DNA of 64,000 nt from Belliella calami (GTDB lineage: Bacteria; Bacteroidota; Bacteroidia; Cytophagales; Cyclobacteriaceae): the NCBI RefSeq assembly GCF_022549695.1, contig NZ_JAKZGS010000017.1, positions 31,456 through 95,455 on the forward strand. Reading direction: 5' to 3'. Under the pieces are notes generated by a model. That model saw only the letters and a list, made by a program, of their open reading frames with translations. It did no database searches and had not been told where the DNA came from. The number at the start of each line of letters is the position of its first letter. Positions within the stretch are counted from its first letter, which is position 1. Both the position numbers and the translations under genes were made by a program. Positions 1 through 8,265 of the stretch are shown in pieces.

Positions 1-444
1 AATCCAACGAGGAACGGAAGTGTTACTTTGGGTATTTGTGAAGCTTCTTGCACCTTGTATTTCAGAGTCTTTCAACTTATAGTTTTCATATTGAAGATTT
101 ACTTTTTCATTTTGCAAGCTGTCTTCGGTAAATTCTAAAATGATTCTTCCAGTTCGAGTAAGTCTTTGACTAGCACATGTTTCCTTGGCTGAAAAATCCA
201 AAGTAACAGTTTTTGAAATATCTGAGATAGTGAGGTCGGGGCAACCTGGCAAAGAATCAATTGTGGCATTTTGATAATCTTGGAAAGAATAAAAAGCATA
301 TATTATCGATTCTTCCAAAGCTAATGAAGTTCTTGAAATCTCATTAGCTTCAACTTGAAGATTTGTAGAAATATTTTTGTCAATGTCATTGGTGCATGAC
401 CAAATAAGGATTAGACAAAGAATTGTGAAAAATATTCGATTCAT
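1..444 (-). CDS. Lipoprotein, hypothetical (C-terminus cut by window edge)
   Basis: An open frame runs from ATG at 444 without a stop to the window edge (148 codons seen). The product begins MNRIFFTILCLILIWSCTND, a short lipoprotein signal peptide with lipobox cysteine near residue 17, so it should be anchored in the outer or inner membrane facing the periplasm. The rest is polar with no domain I recognise. It is divergent from the downstream reductase, with about 125 bp between the start codons. Function unknown. Confidence 0.7.
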   Translation of the reverse strand, partial: MNRIFFTILCLILIWSCTNDIDKNISTNLQVEANEISRTSLALEESIIYAFYSFQDYQNATIDSLPGCPDLTISDISKTVTLDFSAKETCASQRLTRTGRIILEFTEDSLQNEKVNLQYENYKLKDSEIQGARSFTNTQSNTSVPRWI

Positions 445-570
445 GGTGATATATTGTAGAGTCAAAGTTAAGTCCTTTGTCCTATAAAAAAAATGATGCC
501 AAATCTTAAAGCGCATTCTTTTTTTATGCTTGAAAGAATCTTTATCTTAAAACTTTAAACCCAATAAACA

Positions 571-1443
571 ATGAGTTATACTGAAGGAATGTTAAAAGAA
601 GGTGCCCTCAAAGGCAAAAATATACTTGTAACAGGTGGCGGAACAGGTCTGGGGAAATCTATGGGATTGTACTTTTTAAAGTTGGGAGCCAATCTGGTAA
701 TCACAAGCAGAAAGCTAGAGGTATTGCAAGAGACTGCTCAAGAAATGGAGAAAGAAACTGGTGGAAAAGTCTTGGCGCTTGCATGCGATGTTAGGGAAAT
801 TGACCAAGTAGAGAAAATGTGGAAAGATGCAGTTGATCATTTTGGTCAGATTCATGCAGTATTGAATAATGCAGCTGGAAATTTTATCAGTCCTACTGAG
901 CGACTTTCTACAAATGCATTTAATACTGTTCTTGATATTGTTTTGAAAGGCACTTCCCAAGTTACGCTTACAGCAGGAAAGCATTGGATAAAAGAAAAAC
1001 AGAAAGGCACATTTTTGAATATAGTCACAACTTATGCATGGACAGGTTCTGGCTATGTAGTCCCAAGTGCAGCAGCCAAAGCAGGAGTATTGGCCATGAC
1101 AAGATCGCTGGCTGTAGAATGGGCAAAATATAACATTAGATCGAATGCAATTGCCCCGGGACCTTTTCCTACAGAAGGAGCTTGGAGTAGATTATTGCCT
1201 GGAGATCTGGTAAAGAAATTTGATCCTGCAAAAAAAGTTCCCGTAGGAAGAGTAGGAGAGCATCAGGAATTGGCAAATTTGGCAGCATACCTGATGTCGG
1301 ATTTTTCTGCTTATGTAAATGGTGAAGTGATTACCATTGATGGAGGCGAATGGCTTCAAGGTGCAGGCGAATTCAATAATTTGGATCAAATACCTCAAGA
1401 GCTTTGGGATATGATGGAGGCATCAAGAGGAAAAAAGGGATGA
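571..1443 (+). CDS. SDR oxidoreductase, 2,4-dienoyl-CoA reductase (DECR) type
   Basis: A 290-residue short-chain dehydrogenase/reductase. The NADP-binding motif TGGGTGLG is at residues 21-28 and NNAAG at 99-103. Instead of the classic YxxxK, the segment YAWTGSGYVVPSAAAKAG (155-172) offers Tyr155, Ser166 and Lys170, the arrangement of mitochondrial-type 2,4-dienoyl-CoA reductase. The APGPFPTEGAWSRL and SDFSAYVNG stretches and the GEFN tail also match that family. It probably reduces unsaturated acyl-CoA intermediates in the cytoplasm. It stands alone. Other SDR substrates cannot be excluded, but the catalytic layout makes DECR the best call. Confidence 0.85.
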   Translation: MSYTEGMLKEGALKGKNILVTGGGTGLGKSMGLYFLKLGANLVITSRKLEVLQETAQEMEKETGGKVLALACDVREIDQVEKMWKDAVDHFGQIHAVLNNAAGNFISPTERLSTNAFNTVLDIVLKGTSQVTLTAGKHWIKEKQKGTFLNIVTTYAWTGSGYVVPSAAAKAGVLAMTRSLAVEWAKYNIRSNAIAPGPFPTEGAWSRLLPGDLVKKFDPAKKVPVGRVGEHQELANLAAYLMSDFSAYVNGEVITIDGGEWLQGAGEFNNLDQIPQELWDMMEASRGKKG

Positions 1444-1499
1444 GCCCCAAATTGCTTTGGGGCTATTTGAAAGCTAAATGGAAAATTAGGAACTTATAA

Positions 1500-2015
1500 C
1501 TATCGTCCCTGCATTTTCTTTGCTTGGGTATATTTTCTGTCTAATTTCCTGTTCAGCTGCTTTACCAAGTAGTTGAGATTATAGTTGGTGTCTGTAGAGG
1601 ATTCTTTAAAAGTGTTCTCTACTATTTCACCATTTTTATTTCTAATGTTAAGCTGAACGAGGTATTGATTTCCTCGTTCACCATAATTTTCGGTAATGTC
1701 AATTGTAGCATAGAAACTAACGTCTTTTTGTTCAGAATCCATTGCGAATTGGAGGTCTGAAAACCTGTAATTTTCTTTAAAAGCTTTTTCTAATTTCAGG
1801 TTGAATGAATCTGTTTCTTTTTGTAATCGATTTGCACGTCGGTTTTGATTATACTTTTTGTGGAGGTTGATGTCTGACTCTCTGTCTGATAAGAACACAT
1901 ACAAAGTGTCACCTTTGAGTGCCTGTACATCTTCCAATTTCATGAGACCGACTATTCCGGGTGAACAGGAAGATAAAATTATAGTTATACAGAAGTAGAA
2001 AAAGTATTTGTTCAT
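1500..2015 (-). CDS. Lipoprotein, hypothetical
   Basis: 171 residues starting MNKYFFYFCITIILSSCSPG, a typical Bacteroidota lipoprotein signal with lipobox Cys at about 17. The mature part is charged, with basic stretches (KKYNQNRRANRLQK near 55) and a lysine-rich tail. No recognised domain. It is convergent with the DECR-like gene and divergent from the lipoprotein at 2141. Function unknown. Confidence 0.7.
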   Translation of the reverse strand: MNKYFFYFCITIILSSCSPGIVGLMKLEDVQALKGDTLYVFLSDRESDINLHKKYNQNRRANRLQKETDSFNLKLEKAFKENYRFSDLQFAMDSEQKDVSFYATIDITENYGERGNQYLVQLNIRNKNGEIVENTFKESSTDTNYNLNYLVKQLNRKLDRKYTQAKKMQGR

Positions 2016-2140
2016 AGTCTTTATATTTTAGGACATTTATAAATAGGAATACGTCAATATAAATGATAGTGTTATATTTTAATCTTCCATTTAGCTTTAC
2101 TCATTAAATTGACCTTAAAATTTGCTTTAAAAATTATAAT

Positions 2141-2614
2141 ATGGATAAAATCAATTTTAGATTAATTTATTTAATCGGAGTTTTTGCATTTAGTTTTTTA
2201 TTAATTACTAGCTGTAAATTATATGAAGACAATGAATTTACCACTTTTCAAGGGGTTTTAATTTTTGAAGATGGAACTCCTGCACAAAATATAGAGGTAG
2301 TGTTTGCTAATGAAATATTGTTAGTAGAAATGGAAGGTTTTTCATGGAATGATGCTTCAAATGGTATTTATAGAGGAAAGACAAATGAAAGGGGGGTGTT
2401 CAAATTTGTTGTTCCCAAGAAAAACTTTCAGTTTGCATTATCCGCAAGAGATAATTTCGATCCTCTTTATTATTTGTATATAGAACCAGATTTTGTTTTT
2501 GGAGTTGAAAAAAATGATGAAATAACGGAGGAAATCTACTTGTTTTTGAATGAGTATTCCATAAATGAACAACAGGTGCTAGACTTATCAAACGTTTTCA
2601 TCAAGCCATTATGA
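2141..2614 (+). CDS. Lipoprotein with carboxypeptidase-regulatory-like fold
   Basis: 157 residues. The signal segment ends in LLITSC (Cys about residue 25). The pattern GVLIFEDGTPAQNIEVVFAN followed by GKTNERGVFKFVVPKKNFQFAL resembles the beta-sandwich CarboxypepD_reg/transthyretin-like modules common in Bacteroidota surface proteins. Its stop overlaps the start of the next gene by 4 bases (ATGA), so the two are almost certainly co-translated. Function unknown; a cell-envelope role is inferred. Confidence 0.7.
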   Translation: MDKINFRLIYLIGVFAFSFLLITSCKLYEDNEFTTFQGVLIFEDGTPAQNIEVVFANEILLVEMEGFSWNDASNGIYRGKTNERGVFKFVVPKKNFQFALSARDNFDPLYYLYIEPDFVFGVEKNDEITEEIYLFLNEYSINEQQVLDLSNVFIKPL

Positions 2615-3228
2615 AAAAAGCACTACTAATCATTTGTGTTGTTTTACCCTTACTGGGTTTTTCCCAAAATATCAAAAACAAAAACGAAGGCATAGAATGG
2701 GGGCTTTCTGGCAGTCTTTATCAGCCTTTTTTGCAAGGGAATAATTTTTTGGCAAATGATTATTCAGTTTTTCCGGGAGTTCAGTTTACTTTGAAAGCGA
2801 GATATAATAATTTGCCTGGAATAGGTGGGGTTTTGTCTGGGAATATAACTAGAATCAACAACTCGAAGTTTCTAGCTGATTTTTTCGAAAACTCAAGATT
2901 TCAAGAAACCGGATTGTTTGTCTATCATATAATACCAATTTCAGAAAAAATATCAGTGGAACCGCGGATCGGATATGGGAACTTTGTTGCTGTAAATATA
3001 GATGATACCCAAAAATTTCGTTTAAATTATGACAGGATTTTTGGTCAAGTTAACGTAAGTTGTTTTTTGATGAAATCGGGTGACTATGGGGAGTGTAATC
3101 TTATTGGTGGATTCGCTTATGGCATTTTGAATGGACATAGAATCAATATCAATCAAGATGATAGAAACTATGTCCAAAAGTCCAGTGTTTTGGCTTTTAA
3201 CTTGGGGATAGAATTAGTTTTTCATTAA
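2611..3228 (+). CDS. Outer-membrane beta-barrel-like protein, hypothetical
   Basis: 205 residues with a clean signal peptide (MKKALLIICVVLPLLGFSQN, cleavage about residue 19). The body alternates aromatic and polar residues (LSGSLYQPF, FTLKARYN, VEPRIGYGNF, LAFNLGIELVFH) and ends in a hydrophobic beta strand with Phe next to last, consistent with a small outer-membrane barrel. It is translationally coupled to the preceding lipoprotein gene, suggesting a two-part envelope complex. Family not identified. Confidence 0.65.
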   Translation: MKKALLIICVVLPLLGFSQNIKNKNEGIEWGLSGSLYQPFLQGNNFLANDYSVFPGVQFTLKARYNNLPGIGGVLSGNITRINNSKFLADFFENSRFQETGLFVYHIIPISEKISVEPRIGYGNFVAVNIDDTQKFRLNYDRIFGQVNVSCFLMKSGDYGECNLIGGFAYGILNGHRININQDDRNYVQKSSVLAFNLGIELVFH

Positions 3229-3276
3229 TACAAAAACCCAAATAAATGCTTAATAAATCAATCAATAAAATCTTAA

Positions 3277-3330
3277 ATTGCTTATCTTAATAAGCATTAA
3301 TTTAATTTACTGCTTATTAGGATAAGCAAT
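3277..3330. terminator. Long inverted repeat, bidirectional terminator
   Basis: A 20-bp stem with one mismatch (ATTGCTTATCTTAATAAGCA against its complement) and a 14-nt AT loop lies between the convergent genes ending at 3228 and 3338. Placement fits a shared terminator, though a long T-run is missing. Confidence 0.6.
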
Positions 3331-3337
3331 AGATTGA

Positions 3338-4366
3338 TTACGAAAATTCCTCCACAGTCAAATCATTGTTTATCATCGCCCCAGCGAGGCTTCCAGTAGC
3401 TACGGCATTGGCAACGGATCGCATCATGCTCGTACTGTCTCCGCAAGCTAGGACATTGTCAATGTTGGTCTTTTGAAGCATATCTACTTTGATGTGGCCT
3501 TGTTCGGTGATTTCACAGCCGAGGTTTTCAGGGATCTTGCAGTGCTGTTCAAATGCTGGGCGTGAATATATGACTGTCAGATCAAAGGTGGATTTGTCCT
3601 TGAAAACAAGCTGTCTGACTTTTCCATGTTCATGATTAAAGAAGTCGATTTCCTTTTCAACGATAGAGATATTGTGTTTTTTGATTCTACCCGTCTGTTC
3701 CTGTGTCAAAGTAGCTTTTCCATTTGTGAAAATAGTCAGGTCTTTTGTCCAATTGTTGATCAATTGCGCATAATGGAAAGCAAAATCACCATTGGCCAAG
3801 ATTCCGGTTTTCTCATTCCTCACTTCGTAACCGTGGCAGTATGGGCAGTGGATCACCGAGTTCCCCCAACATTCCGAAAATCCTTCTATGTCAGGCATAA
3901 GGTCTTTGACTCCTGTTGCGAAAAGTAGCTTTTTGGCCTTGAAGCTTTCTCCAGTTTCTGTGGTAATAATAAAACCAGAATTAGTTTTGGTACCATTGAT
4001 GGCAAGTCCTTCGTGGAATTTGACAGTGTCATATTGTAAGACTTGGGCCTTAGCCTTTTTGGCTATTTCGGATGGTTTTTCTCCGTCCTGTGTGATAAAA
4101 TTGTGTGAATGTGGAGTTTGCCTATTGCATGGTAAGCCACTGTCGATAATCAATACGTTTCTCAATGCCCTACCCAATGCCATCGCTGCAGAAAGTCCGG
4201 CATAGCTTCCTCCAATGATGATTACATCGTAATACTTTTCGTTTTTCATATAACTTGGTTTAATTGATTTTTCTGTAAAAACATACGGAGAAAAACTTGA
4301 CAGCGTAGTAACAGCAATACTACATTGGACTAGAAATTCTCGTCTAGTTTGGTTTAATTTTTCCAT
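3338..4366 (-). CDS. FAD-dependent dithiol oxidase / thioredoxin-reductase-like protein with Tat-like leader
   Basis: 342 residues. The N-terminus has a twin-arginine-like motif TRREFL (7-12) and a hydrophobic stretch, suggesting export in folded form; an internal Met40 would give a cytoplasmic version. The FAD dinucleotide motif IIGGSYAG lies at 50-57, the redox pair C174-P-Y-C177 is followed by HGYE, and an ACGDS motif near the C-terminus binds FAD. The CPYCHGYE signature with CNRxTPHSHNF (80-90) is that of the GliT/HlmI dithiol-oxidase branch rather than housekeeping thioredoxin reductase, and the NADPH-binding region looks divergent. It may make disulfides in small molecules. Start is uncertain between 4366 and 4249. 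Confidence 0.75.
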   Translation of the reverse strand: MEKLNQTRREFLVQCSIAVTTLSSFSPYVFTEKSIKPSYMKNEKYYDVIIIGGSYAGLSAAMALGRALRNVLIIDSGLPCNRQTPHSHNFITQDGEKPSEIAKKAKAQVLQYDTVKFHEGLAINGTKTNSGFIITTETGESFKAKKLLFATGVKDLMPDIEGFSECWGNSVIHCPYCHGYEVRNEKTGILANGDFAFHYAQLINNWTKDLTIFTNGKATLTQEQTGRIKKHNISIVEKEIDFFNHEHGKVRQLVFKDKSTFDLTVIYSRPAFEQHCKIPENLGCEITEQGHIKVDMLQKTNIDNVLACGDSTSMMRSVANAVATGSLAGAMINNDLTVEEFS

Positions 4367-4625
4367 ACATTTTGATTTACAAAACGCAACAATGTTGCAT
4401 GTAAATCAGTTCAATCAATTTTGTGAAATGTTTTATTCGATTAAGATTCAATTTTTGAAATTGGATTTGTAAAGAAGCGAAATCAAATCTAGAAGAATTT
4501 AGAGGATAAAAACTGTGAAATGAAAATGGATGGTAATCTTAGTATGGAGAATTGAAAATGTGATTAGCAACAAATTCTACGATCTAACTTTGAGATCTTT
4601 TCCTTTATTCCAATCCAATTCTTTT

Positions 4626-4633
4626 TATATTTG
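4626..4633 (+). promoter_or_regulatory. Bacteroidota -7 box (TATATTTG) of pyrR-pyrB
   Basis: TATATTTG matches the TAnnTTTG consensus and ends 16 bases before the pyrR ATG, implying a very short leader. No -33 TTTG is seen at the usual 19-21 bp, so only half of the promoter is convincing. Confidence 0.45.
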
Positions 4634-4649
4634 CACCCAAACGAAAGCC

Positions 4650-5192
4650 ATGCAAAAAAGACTTGTCCTTGATCAGCAGCAAATCGAAATTATTCTGAAG
4701 CGATTTTGTCACCAATTGATCGAAAACCATGATACTTTTGAGAATACCGTCCTTCTAGGTTTGCAACCACGTGGGCCGATCGTATTGGATAAGCTAGTGA
4801 AATTATTGGAAGAAATCTCTGGAATCAAAGTTCCCTCCGGCTATTTGGATGCGACTTTCCACAGAGATGATTTTAGGAGAAGAGACTTTCCATTGAAAGC
4901 TAATGAAACCAAAATCAATTTTTTGATCGAAGGAAAGAAAGTCATTTTGGTCGATGATGTGCTGTACAAAGGGAGGTCTGTCCGTGCTGCCATGGATGCG
5001 ATGATTGCTTTTGGAAGACCAGCAAAAGTTGAATTAATGGTCTTGGTCGATAGAAAATTCACCAGAGATTATCCAATCATGCCGGATTACTGCGGTTTGA
5101 AAGTCAATACCCTTGAAAGCCAGTATGTAATGGTGGAATGGGCAGACAATGGATATGATAAAGACGCAATTTGGATAACTGAAAAAGCTTAA
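4650..5192 (+). CDS. pyrR: PyrR-type phosphoribosyltransferase / pyrimidine regulator
   Basis: 180 residues from ATG 4650; upstream in-frame codons would add an unrelated, non-conserved 40 residues. The PRPP loop VILVDDVLYKGRSVRAA is the hallmark of PyrR and type I phosphoribosyltransferases; GLQPRGPIV and the DFRRRDFP region also fit PyrR. The family converts uracil and PRPP to UMP weakly and in many Firmicutes regulates pyr mRNA by attenuation. Whether it binds RNA here is unknown. It lies 8 bases before pyrB, so the two form an operon. Confidence 0.9.
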   Translation: MQKRLVLDQQQIEIILKRFCHQLIENHDTFENTVLLGLQPRGPIVLDKLVKLLEEISGIKVPSGYLDATFHRDDFRRRDFPLKANETKINFLIEGKKVILVDDVLYKGRSVRAAMDAMIAFGRPAKVELMVLVDRKFTRDYPIMPDYCGLKVNTLESQYVMVEWADNGYDKDAIWITEKA

Positions 5193-5200
5193 GAGAAGAT

Positions 5201-6124
5201 ATGTCACAACTCAGCACGAAACATCTTTTGGGAATCAAAGACATCAGCACAGAAGATATCCAATTGATCTTTGAGACCGCCGATAATTTTAAAGATGTAC
5301 TCAATCGTCCCATCAAAAAAGTACCTTCCCTAAGAGATATTACGATCGCCAATATATTTTTTGAAAATTCCACTAGGACCAAACTTTCCTTTGAGCTTGC
5401 AGAAAAAAGACTTTCAGCCGATGTTGTGAATTTTTCTTCAAGTAATAGTTCGGTGAAAAAAGGAGAGACTTTGATCGATACTGTCAACAACATCCTTTCT
5501 ATGAAAGTAGATATGGTGGTCATGAGGCATAGCAGTCCAGGAGCACCGCATTTTCTATCAAAAAACATCAAAGCCAATATCGTCAATGCTGGTGACGGAA
5601 CACACGAACATCCTACACAGGCACTTTTGGATTCATTTTCCATCAGGGAAAAGTTGGGGGATGTAGCAGGGAAAAAAGTCGCCATCATTGGAGATATCTT
5701 GCACTCTAGGGTAGCAATTTCAAACATTTTTTGTCTTCAAAAACTCGGTGCTGAAGTGATGGTTTGTGGGCCGATTACCTTGATCCCGAAGCATATTGCA
5801 AGTCTGGGAGTAAAAGTAGAATACGATGTGCAAAAAGCCCTCGCTTGGTGTGATGTGGCCAATGTGCTTAGGATACAGTTGGAAAGACAGCAGATCAAGT
5901 ATTTTCCTTCCTTGAGAGAATACTCACTTTACTATGGAGTCAATAAAAAGATGCTGGATCGATTGGATAAAGAAATCGTCATCATGCACCCAGGACCAAT
6001 CAATAGAGGAGTAGAATTGAATTCTGATGTAGCGGACAGTGAGCACTCCATCATCCTCAACCAAGTTGAAAATGGGGTAGCGATTAGGATGGCGGTTTTG
6101 TATTTGTTGGCTGGGGTGAAGTAG
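5201..6124 (+). CDS. pyrB: Aspartate carbamoyltransferase catalytic subunit
   Basis: 307 residues, normal length. It condenses carbamoyl phosphate and aspartate in pyrimidine synthesis. Carbamoyl-phosphate loop STRTK at 57-61, MRHSSPGAP near 108, HPTQALLD at 137-144 and HPGPINRGVEL near the C-terminus are all present. No regulatory pyrI follows; the next 500 bp are repeat and remnant sequence of the accessory island, so pyrB marks the island's left border. Confidence 0.96.
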   Translation: MSQLSTKHLLGIKDISTEDIQLIFETADNFKDVLNRPIKKVPSLRDITIANIFFENSTRTKLSFELAEKRLSADVVNFSSSNSSVKKGETLIDTVNNILSMKVDMVVMRHSSPGAPHFLSKNIKANIVNAGDGTHEHPTQALLDSFSIREKLGDVAGKKVAIIGDILHSRVAISNIFCLQKLGAEVMVCGPITLIPKHIASLGVKVEYDVQKALAWCDVANVLRIQLERQQIKYFPSLREYSLYYGVNKKMLDRLDKEIVIMHPGPINRGVELNSDVADSEHSIILNQVENGVAIRMAVLYLLAGVK

Positions 6125-6460
6125 GGTTTGTCTCTAGTGAAAACAGGTAACTATAAGCAGTTGGGTGAATTGGTTGGATTTAACCCAAATTGAAGCTAAG
6201 GATTTTACAATATTCACGAGAAGATGATTGCGGAAATATTCTTTGTACTACGTACTTCAAAGGGGCGATAGCCCTGTAATCTTCGTACTTAATGAACATG
6301 TACCCAATCCTATCGGGGCTTAGCTCACATATCTTAAATTCCTTAAAAACAATATTCGGCTAAAGCCAATAGGCGTGAATCAATATTTATATGGATGGGC
6401 TAAAGCACCATCCCAATTCAAAGGGGGTACCATTTAGATCCCCTAAGCCTCGGCCTCAAA
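6125..6460. repeat. Gene-free stretch with an interspersed repeat (copy A 6329-6424)
   Basis: No gene seen. A 96-bp element (6329-6424, containing CTAAAGCCAATAGGCGTGAA and a GATGGGCTAAAGCACCATC partial inverted repeat) recurs at 7826-7921. Just upstream a GGGGCGATAGCCCTG string matches GGGGCGTAGCCCTG upstream of the second copy. It resembles the short palindromic REP-like repeats of Bacteroidota; no transposase is nearby. Confidence 0.55.
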
Positions 6461-6565
6461 GAAAGAATGGTTTACATGATAATTGATGATTTGCGGTTGA
6501 CAATTGGTAGGGATATATGTTATTGTAAGGATGAAAAAAGTTATATTTTTTTTGAAAGTAATTGA
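6461..6565 (+). pseudogene. 3' remnant of the small HTH gene
   Basis: Reading from the ATG at 6467 gives RMVYMIIDDLRLTIGRDICY and continues through CKDEKSY to a TGA at 6563, matching the C-terminal half of the HTH proteins at 8994 and 16107. The N-terminal half is gone and replaced by repeat DNA. It marks a former cassette in front of the first GG-leader peptide gene. Confidence 0.75.
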
Positions 6566-6570
6566 TTTGA

Positions 6571-6585
6571 TGACAAGAATTGTCA
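6571..6585 (+). promoter_or_regulatory. Conserved inverted repeat before GG-peptide gene 1
   Basis: TGACAAGAATTGTCA forms a 5-bp inverted repeat with a 5-base centre. Equivalent sites with compensatory base changes lie at the same place in the other three cassettes (9208, 11643, 16322). It could be an operator for the HTH protein or an RNA hairpin. Confidence 0.5.
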
Positions 6586-6646
6586 CCAGTCCTATTTTAT
6601 ACTTGTATAGATAAATAAATTATCAACCAAATAAATTAAATTTGTT

Positions 6647-6850
6647 ATGAGAGAGTTAAGTATTGAAAAAATGGAAATGGTGAGTGGGGGAGGTTTTTTA
6701 GATGGGTTTTGTACGGTAATGTTAGTTCAAAGAGCTGGAATGGTGGGTTTAGCTGCTTTTGGTAGAGCTGCTGCAATGATAACTCCTGGGGTTGGTCAAG
6801 CCATGGCAGTAGCAACAATAGGCTGCTTAGCCTATACATTTATGAAGTAG
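6647..6850 (+). CDS. GG-leader bacteriocin-like peptide 1
   Basis: 67 residues: the 15-residue leader MRELSIEKMEMVSGG followed by a 52-residue hydrophobic, glycine- and alanine-rich peptide with two cysteines. The leader is identical in peptides 2 and 3 and ends in the double glycine cut by C39 peptidases, an exporter of which is encoded at 13913. The mature part (AAFGRAAAMITPGVGQAMAV) is of the pore-forming class II bacteriocin kind. A role as bacteriocin rather than signal is inference. The 80 bp upstream is strongly conserved among the three copies. Confidence 0.8.
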   Translation: MRELSIEKMEMVSGGGFLDGFCTVMLVQRAGMVGLAAFGRAAAMITPGVGQAMAVATIGCLAYTFMK

Positions 6851-6855
6851 GTTAA

Positions 6856-6885
6856 ATTGAGGGTAAGAAGTTTCTTTCCCTCAAT
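6856..6885 (+). terminator. Hairpin directly after peptide gene 1
   Basis: ATTGAGGG pairs with CCCTCAAT, extended inside by AAGAA/TTCTT across one mismatch. There is no T-run, so it may be an mRNA-stabilising or attenuating hairpin. Hairpins with unrelated sequence sit in the same position after the other two peptide genes. Confidence 0.5.
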
Positions 6886-6958
6886 GCATTAAACAGTGTC
6901 GCATAATCTATAAACTGTACTTTATTAAATTTAAAATTTTAGCTAAAAAATAAATTTG

Positions 6959-7129
6959 ATGATTAAAAAAATTTATGCACTGGTATTAATATCATTATTA
7001 TTTATCTTACTTGTATTGACTGATGGTACGATACAAAATAACAAAACTATTTATTTTGTATCGTTTATTTTATTTTCAATAGGTGCTGTATATGAACTAA
7101 ACAAAGACTATAAAAAAAAAGGGAAATAG
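6959..7129 (+). CDS. Small two-segment membrane protein, putative immunity protein
   Basis: 56 residues from ATG 6959: a basic start (MIKKIYALVLISLLFILLVL), a short polar loop (TDGTIQNNK), a second hydrophobic helix (IYFVSFILFSIGAVY) and a lysine-rich tail (KDYKKKGK). The two-helix, positively charged design and its place directly after the GG-peptide gene are typical of bacteriocin immunity proteins. No homology seen by eye to the other putative immunity proteins here. Function inferred from position only. Confidence 0.55.
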   Translation: MIKKIYALVLISLLFILLVLTDGTIQNNKTIYFVSFILFSIGAVYELNKDYKKKGK

Positions 7130-7340
7130 ATTTTTCTATTACATAAATTTTATTTTTCTCGGTAAATTGAAAAAATTTTTGATTTTGTCAGTTTTTAGTT
7201 TAAATCAATAGAGTCCAAAAGCGATATTAATACAATCGAAGATTCAATTTTATGAACCTAATCTGATATGTGCACTTTGGTTTTAAGTAAACATAAATTG
7301 CATAAGAGTAAAAATACACCTCTCTACAGATAGCGAAGGA

Positions 7341-7457
7341 GCAATTTTTGTAGATATTGCTATTGCTTTTATACCTACTGCAGGTCAAGCAAAAGGCGAG
7401 CTAGTACTTAGTGGTTTATCTGCCATGGGTTGTTTGAGTGGGCCAGCAAAGAAGTGA
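7341..7457 (+). pseudogene. Remnant of a GG-peptide gene without leader
   Basis: An open stretch reads AIFVDIAIAFIPTAGQAKGE, then ends GLSAMGCLSGPAKK and stop. The order hydrophobic-(T/P)xGQA-...-GC resembles the C-terminal part of peptide 1 (ITPGVGQAMAVATIGC). No leader or start codon precedes it, so it looks like a decayed duplicate. Confidence 0.45.
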
Positions 7458-7517
7458 TTTACTCCAAAAATACCATTAAGGTCAAGTTAATGCCTTAGTG
7501 GTATTAAATGAAAAAAT

Positions 7518-7682
7518 ATGTATAAAAACAGCTATATTAAATTCATACCAAGGTTAATCGTATGCTCTATAGGCTTATTCCTTTTTTTCTATGACAAAAC
7601 TTTAGCCAGATATTTTATTTTTCCAACACTCATAATTATGGGGTTAATTGAGCTAGCCATGAAAAAAAGACAAAAAAATTAA
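7518..7682 (+). CDS. 54-residue membrane protein, copy 1
   Basis: ATG 7518 starts a 54-residue protein (MYKNSYIKFIPRLIVCSIGL start) with two hydrophobic helices (LIVCSIGLFLFF and YFIFPTLIIMGLIELA) and a KKRQKN tail. An identical protein is encoded at 18565 and a 5'-truncated copy at 19559. Small size, basic ends and location in the peptide island suggest an immunity or accessory role. Identity between copies implies recent duplication. Confidence 0.6.
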   Translation: MYKNSYIKFIPRLIVCSIGLFLFFYDKTLARYFIFPTLIIMGLIELAMKKRQKN

Positions 7683-7686
7683 GACT

Positions 7687-7710
7687 GAATTTCATTGAGA
7701 AATTCACTTT
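7687..7710 (+). terminator. Weak hairpin after copy 1
   Basis: GAATTTC-ATTGA-GAAATTC is shared with the copy at 18734, where it is followed by TTTTT; here CA interrupts before the T-run. Confidence 0.45.
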
Positions 7711-7825
7711 TTAGATCACTTATATCATACCTTTATTTTGGCTATTTTACAAATAGTAAGTAACAAATAGAGGGATTTCTAATCACTACAGACTGATTTA
7801 CCCAATCCAAAGGGGCGTAGCCCTG

Positions 7826-7921
7826 ATATCTTAAATTTCTTAGAAATAATATTCTGCTAAAGCCAATAGGCGTGAATCAATATTTATAAGAATGGGCTTA
7901 AGCACCATCCCAATTCAAAGG
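7826..7921. repeat. Interspersed 96-bp repeat, copy B
   Basis: Near-identical to 6329-6424 with about ten substitutions. Followed directly by a segment copied from the DUF71 gene border (7948-8040). Confidence 0.6.
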
Positions 7922-7947
7922 AATTCCTTCGCTAGGATTCCCTCTTG

Positions 7948-8040
7948 CTGAATTCCCTCCTGCTTCAGCTGGAGGATTAGGACAATGACAAAGGTTGAAG
8001 GAAATCACCTCAATTCTGCAATCCAAAATTTCGTCTCTAT
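7948..8040. pseudogene. Copy of the 3' border of the DUF71 ATPase gene
   Basis: This segment matches 19680-19773, which holds the last codons of the minus-strand PP-loop ATPase gene and its downstream hairpin, with scattered substitutions. Both places are preceded by a copy of the 54-residue membrane protein gene, so a block from the island's right border was duplicated to here. Confidence 0.7.
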
Positions 8041-8149
8041 TTTTTTCTCTTCTGATGTTGTCTTAGAAAATCATATTTTTAGGGTGGAGACATATTGACA
8101 AAAATTTGTAAACATGTAAAGTCGGTTAATAAAATTGTTGTTGACATTT

Positions 8150-8265
8150 AAAAACAAATTTAAGCACATGAAATCAAGCATGACGAAGAACGTCACACAC
8201 TGGGATGATTTTCAACCATGCGAGATTCCAAGTGACCTCTGAAAAACAAATTTAAGCACATGAAA
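8150..8265. repeat. 24-bp direct repeat flanking a 68-bp segment, upstream of hicB
   Basis: AAAAACAAATTTAAGCACATG plus AAA occurs at 8150-8173 and 8242-8265. The second copy includes the hicB start codon. Between them a 23-codon frame starting MKSSM can be read. hicA usually precedes hicB, so this may be what is left of it after recombination. Confidence 0.5.
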
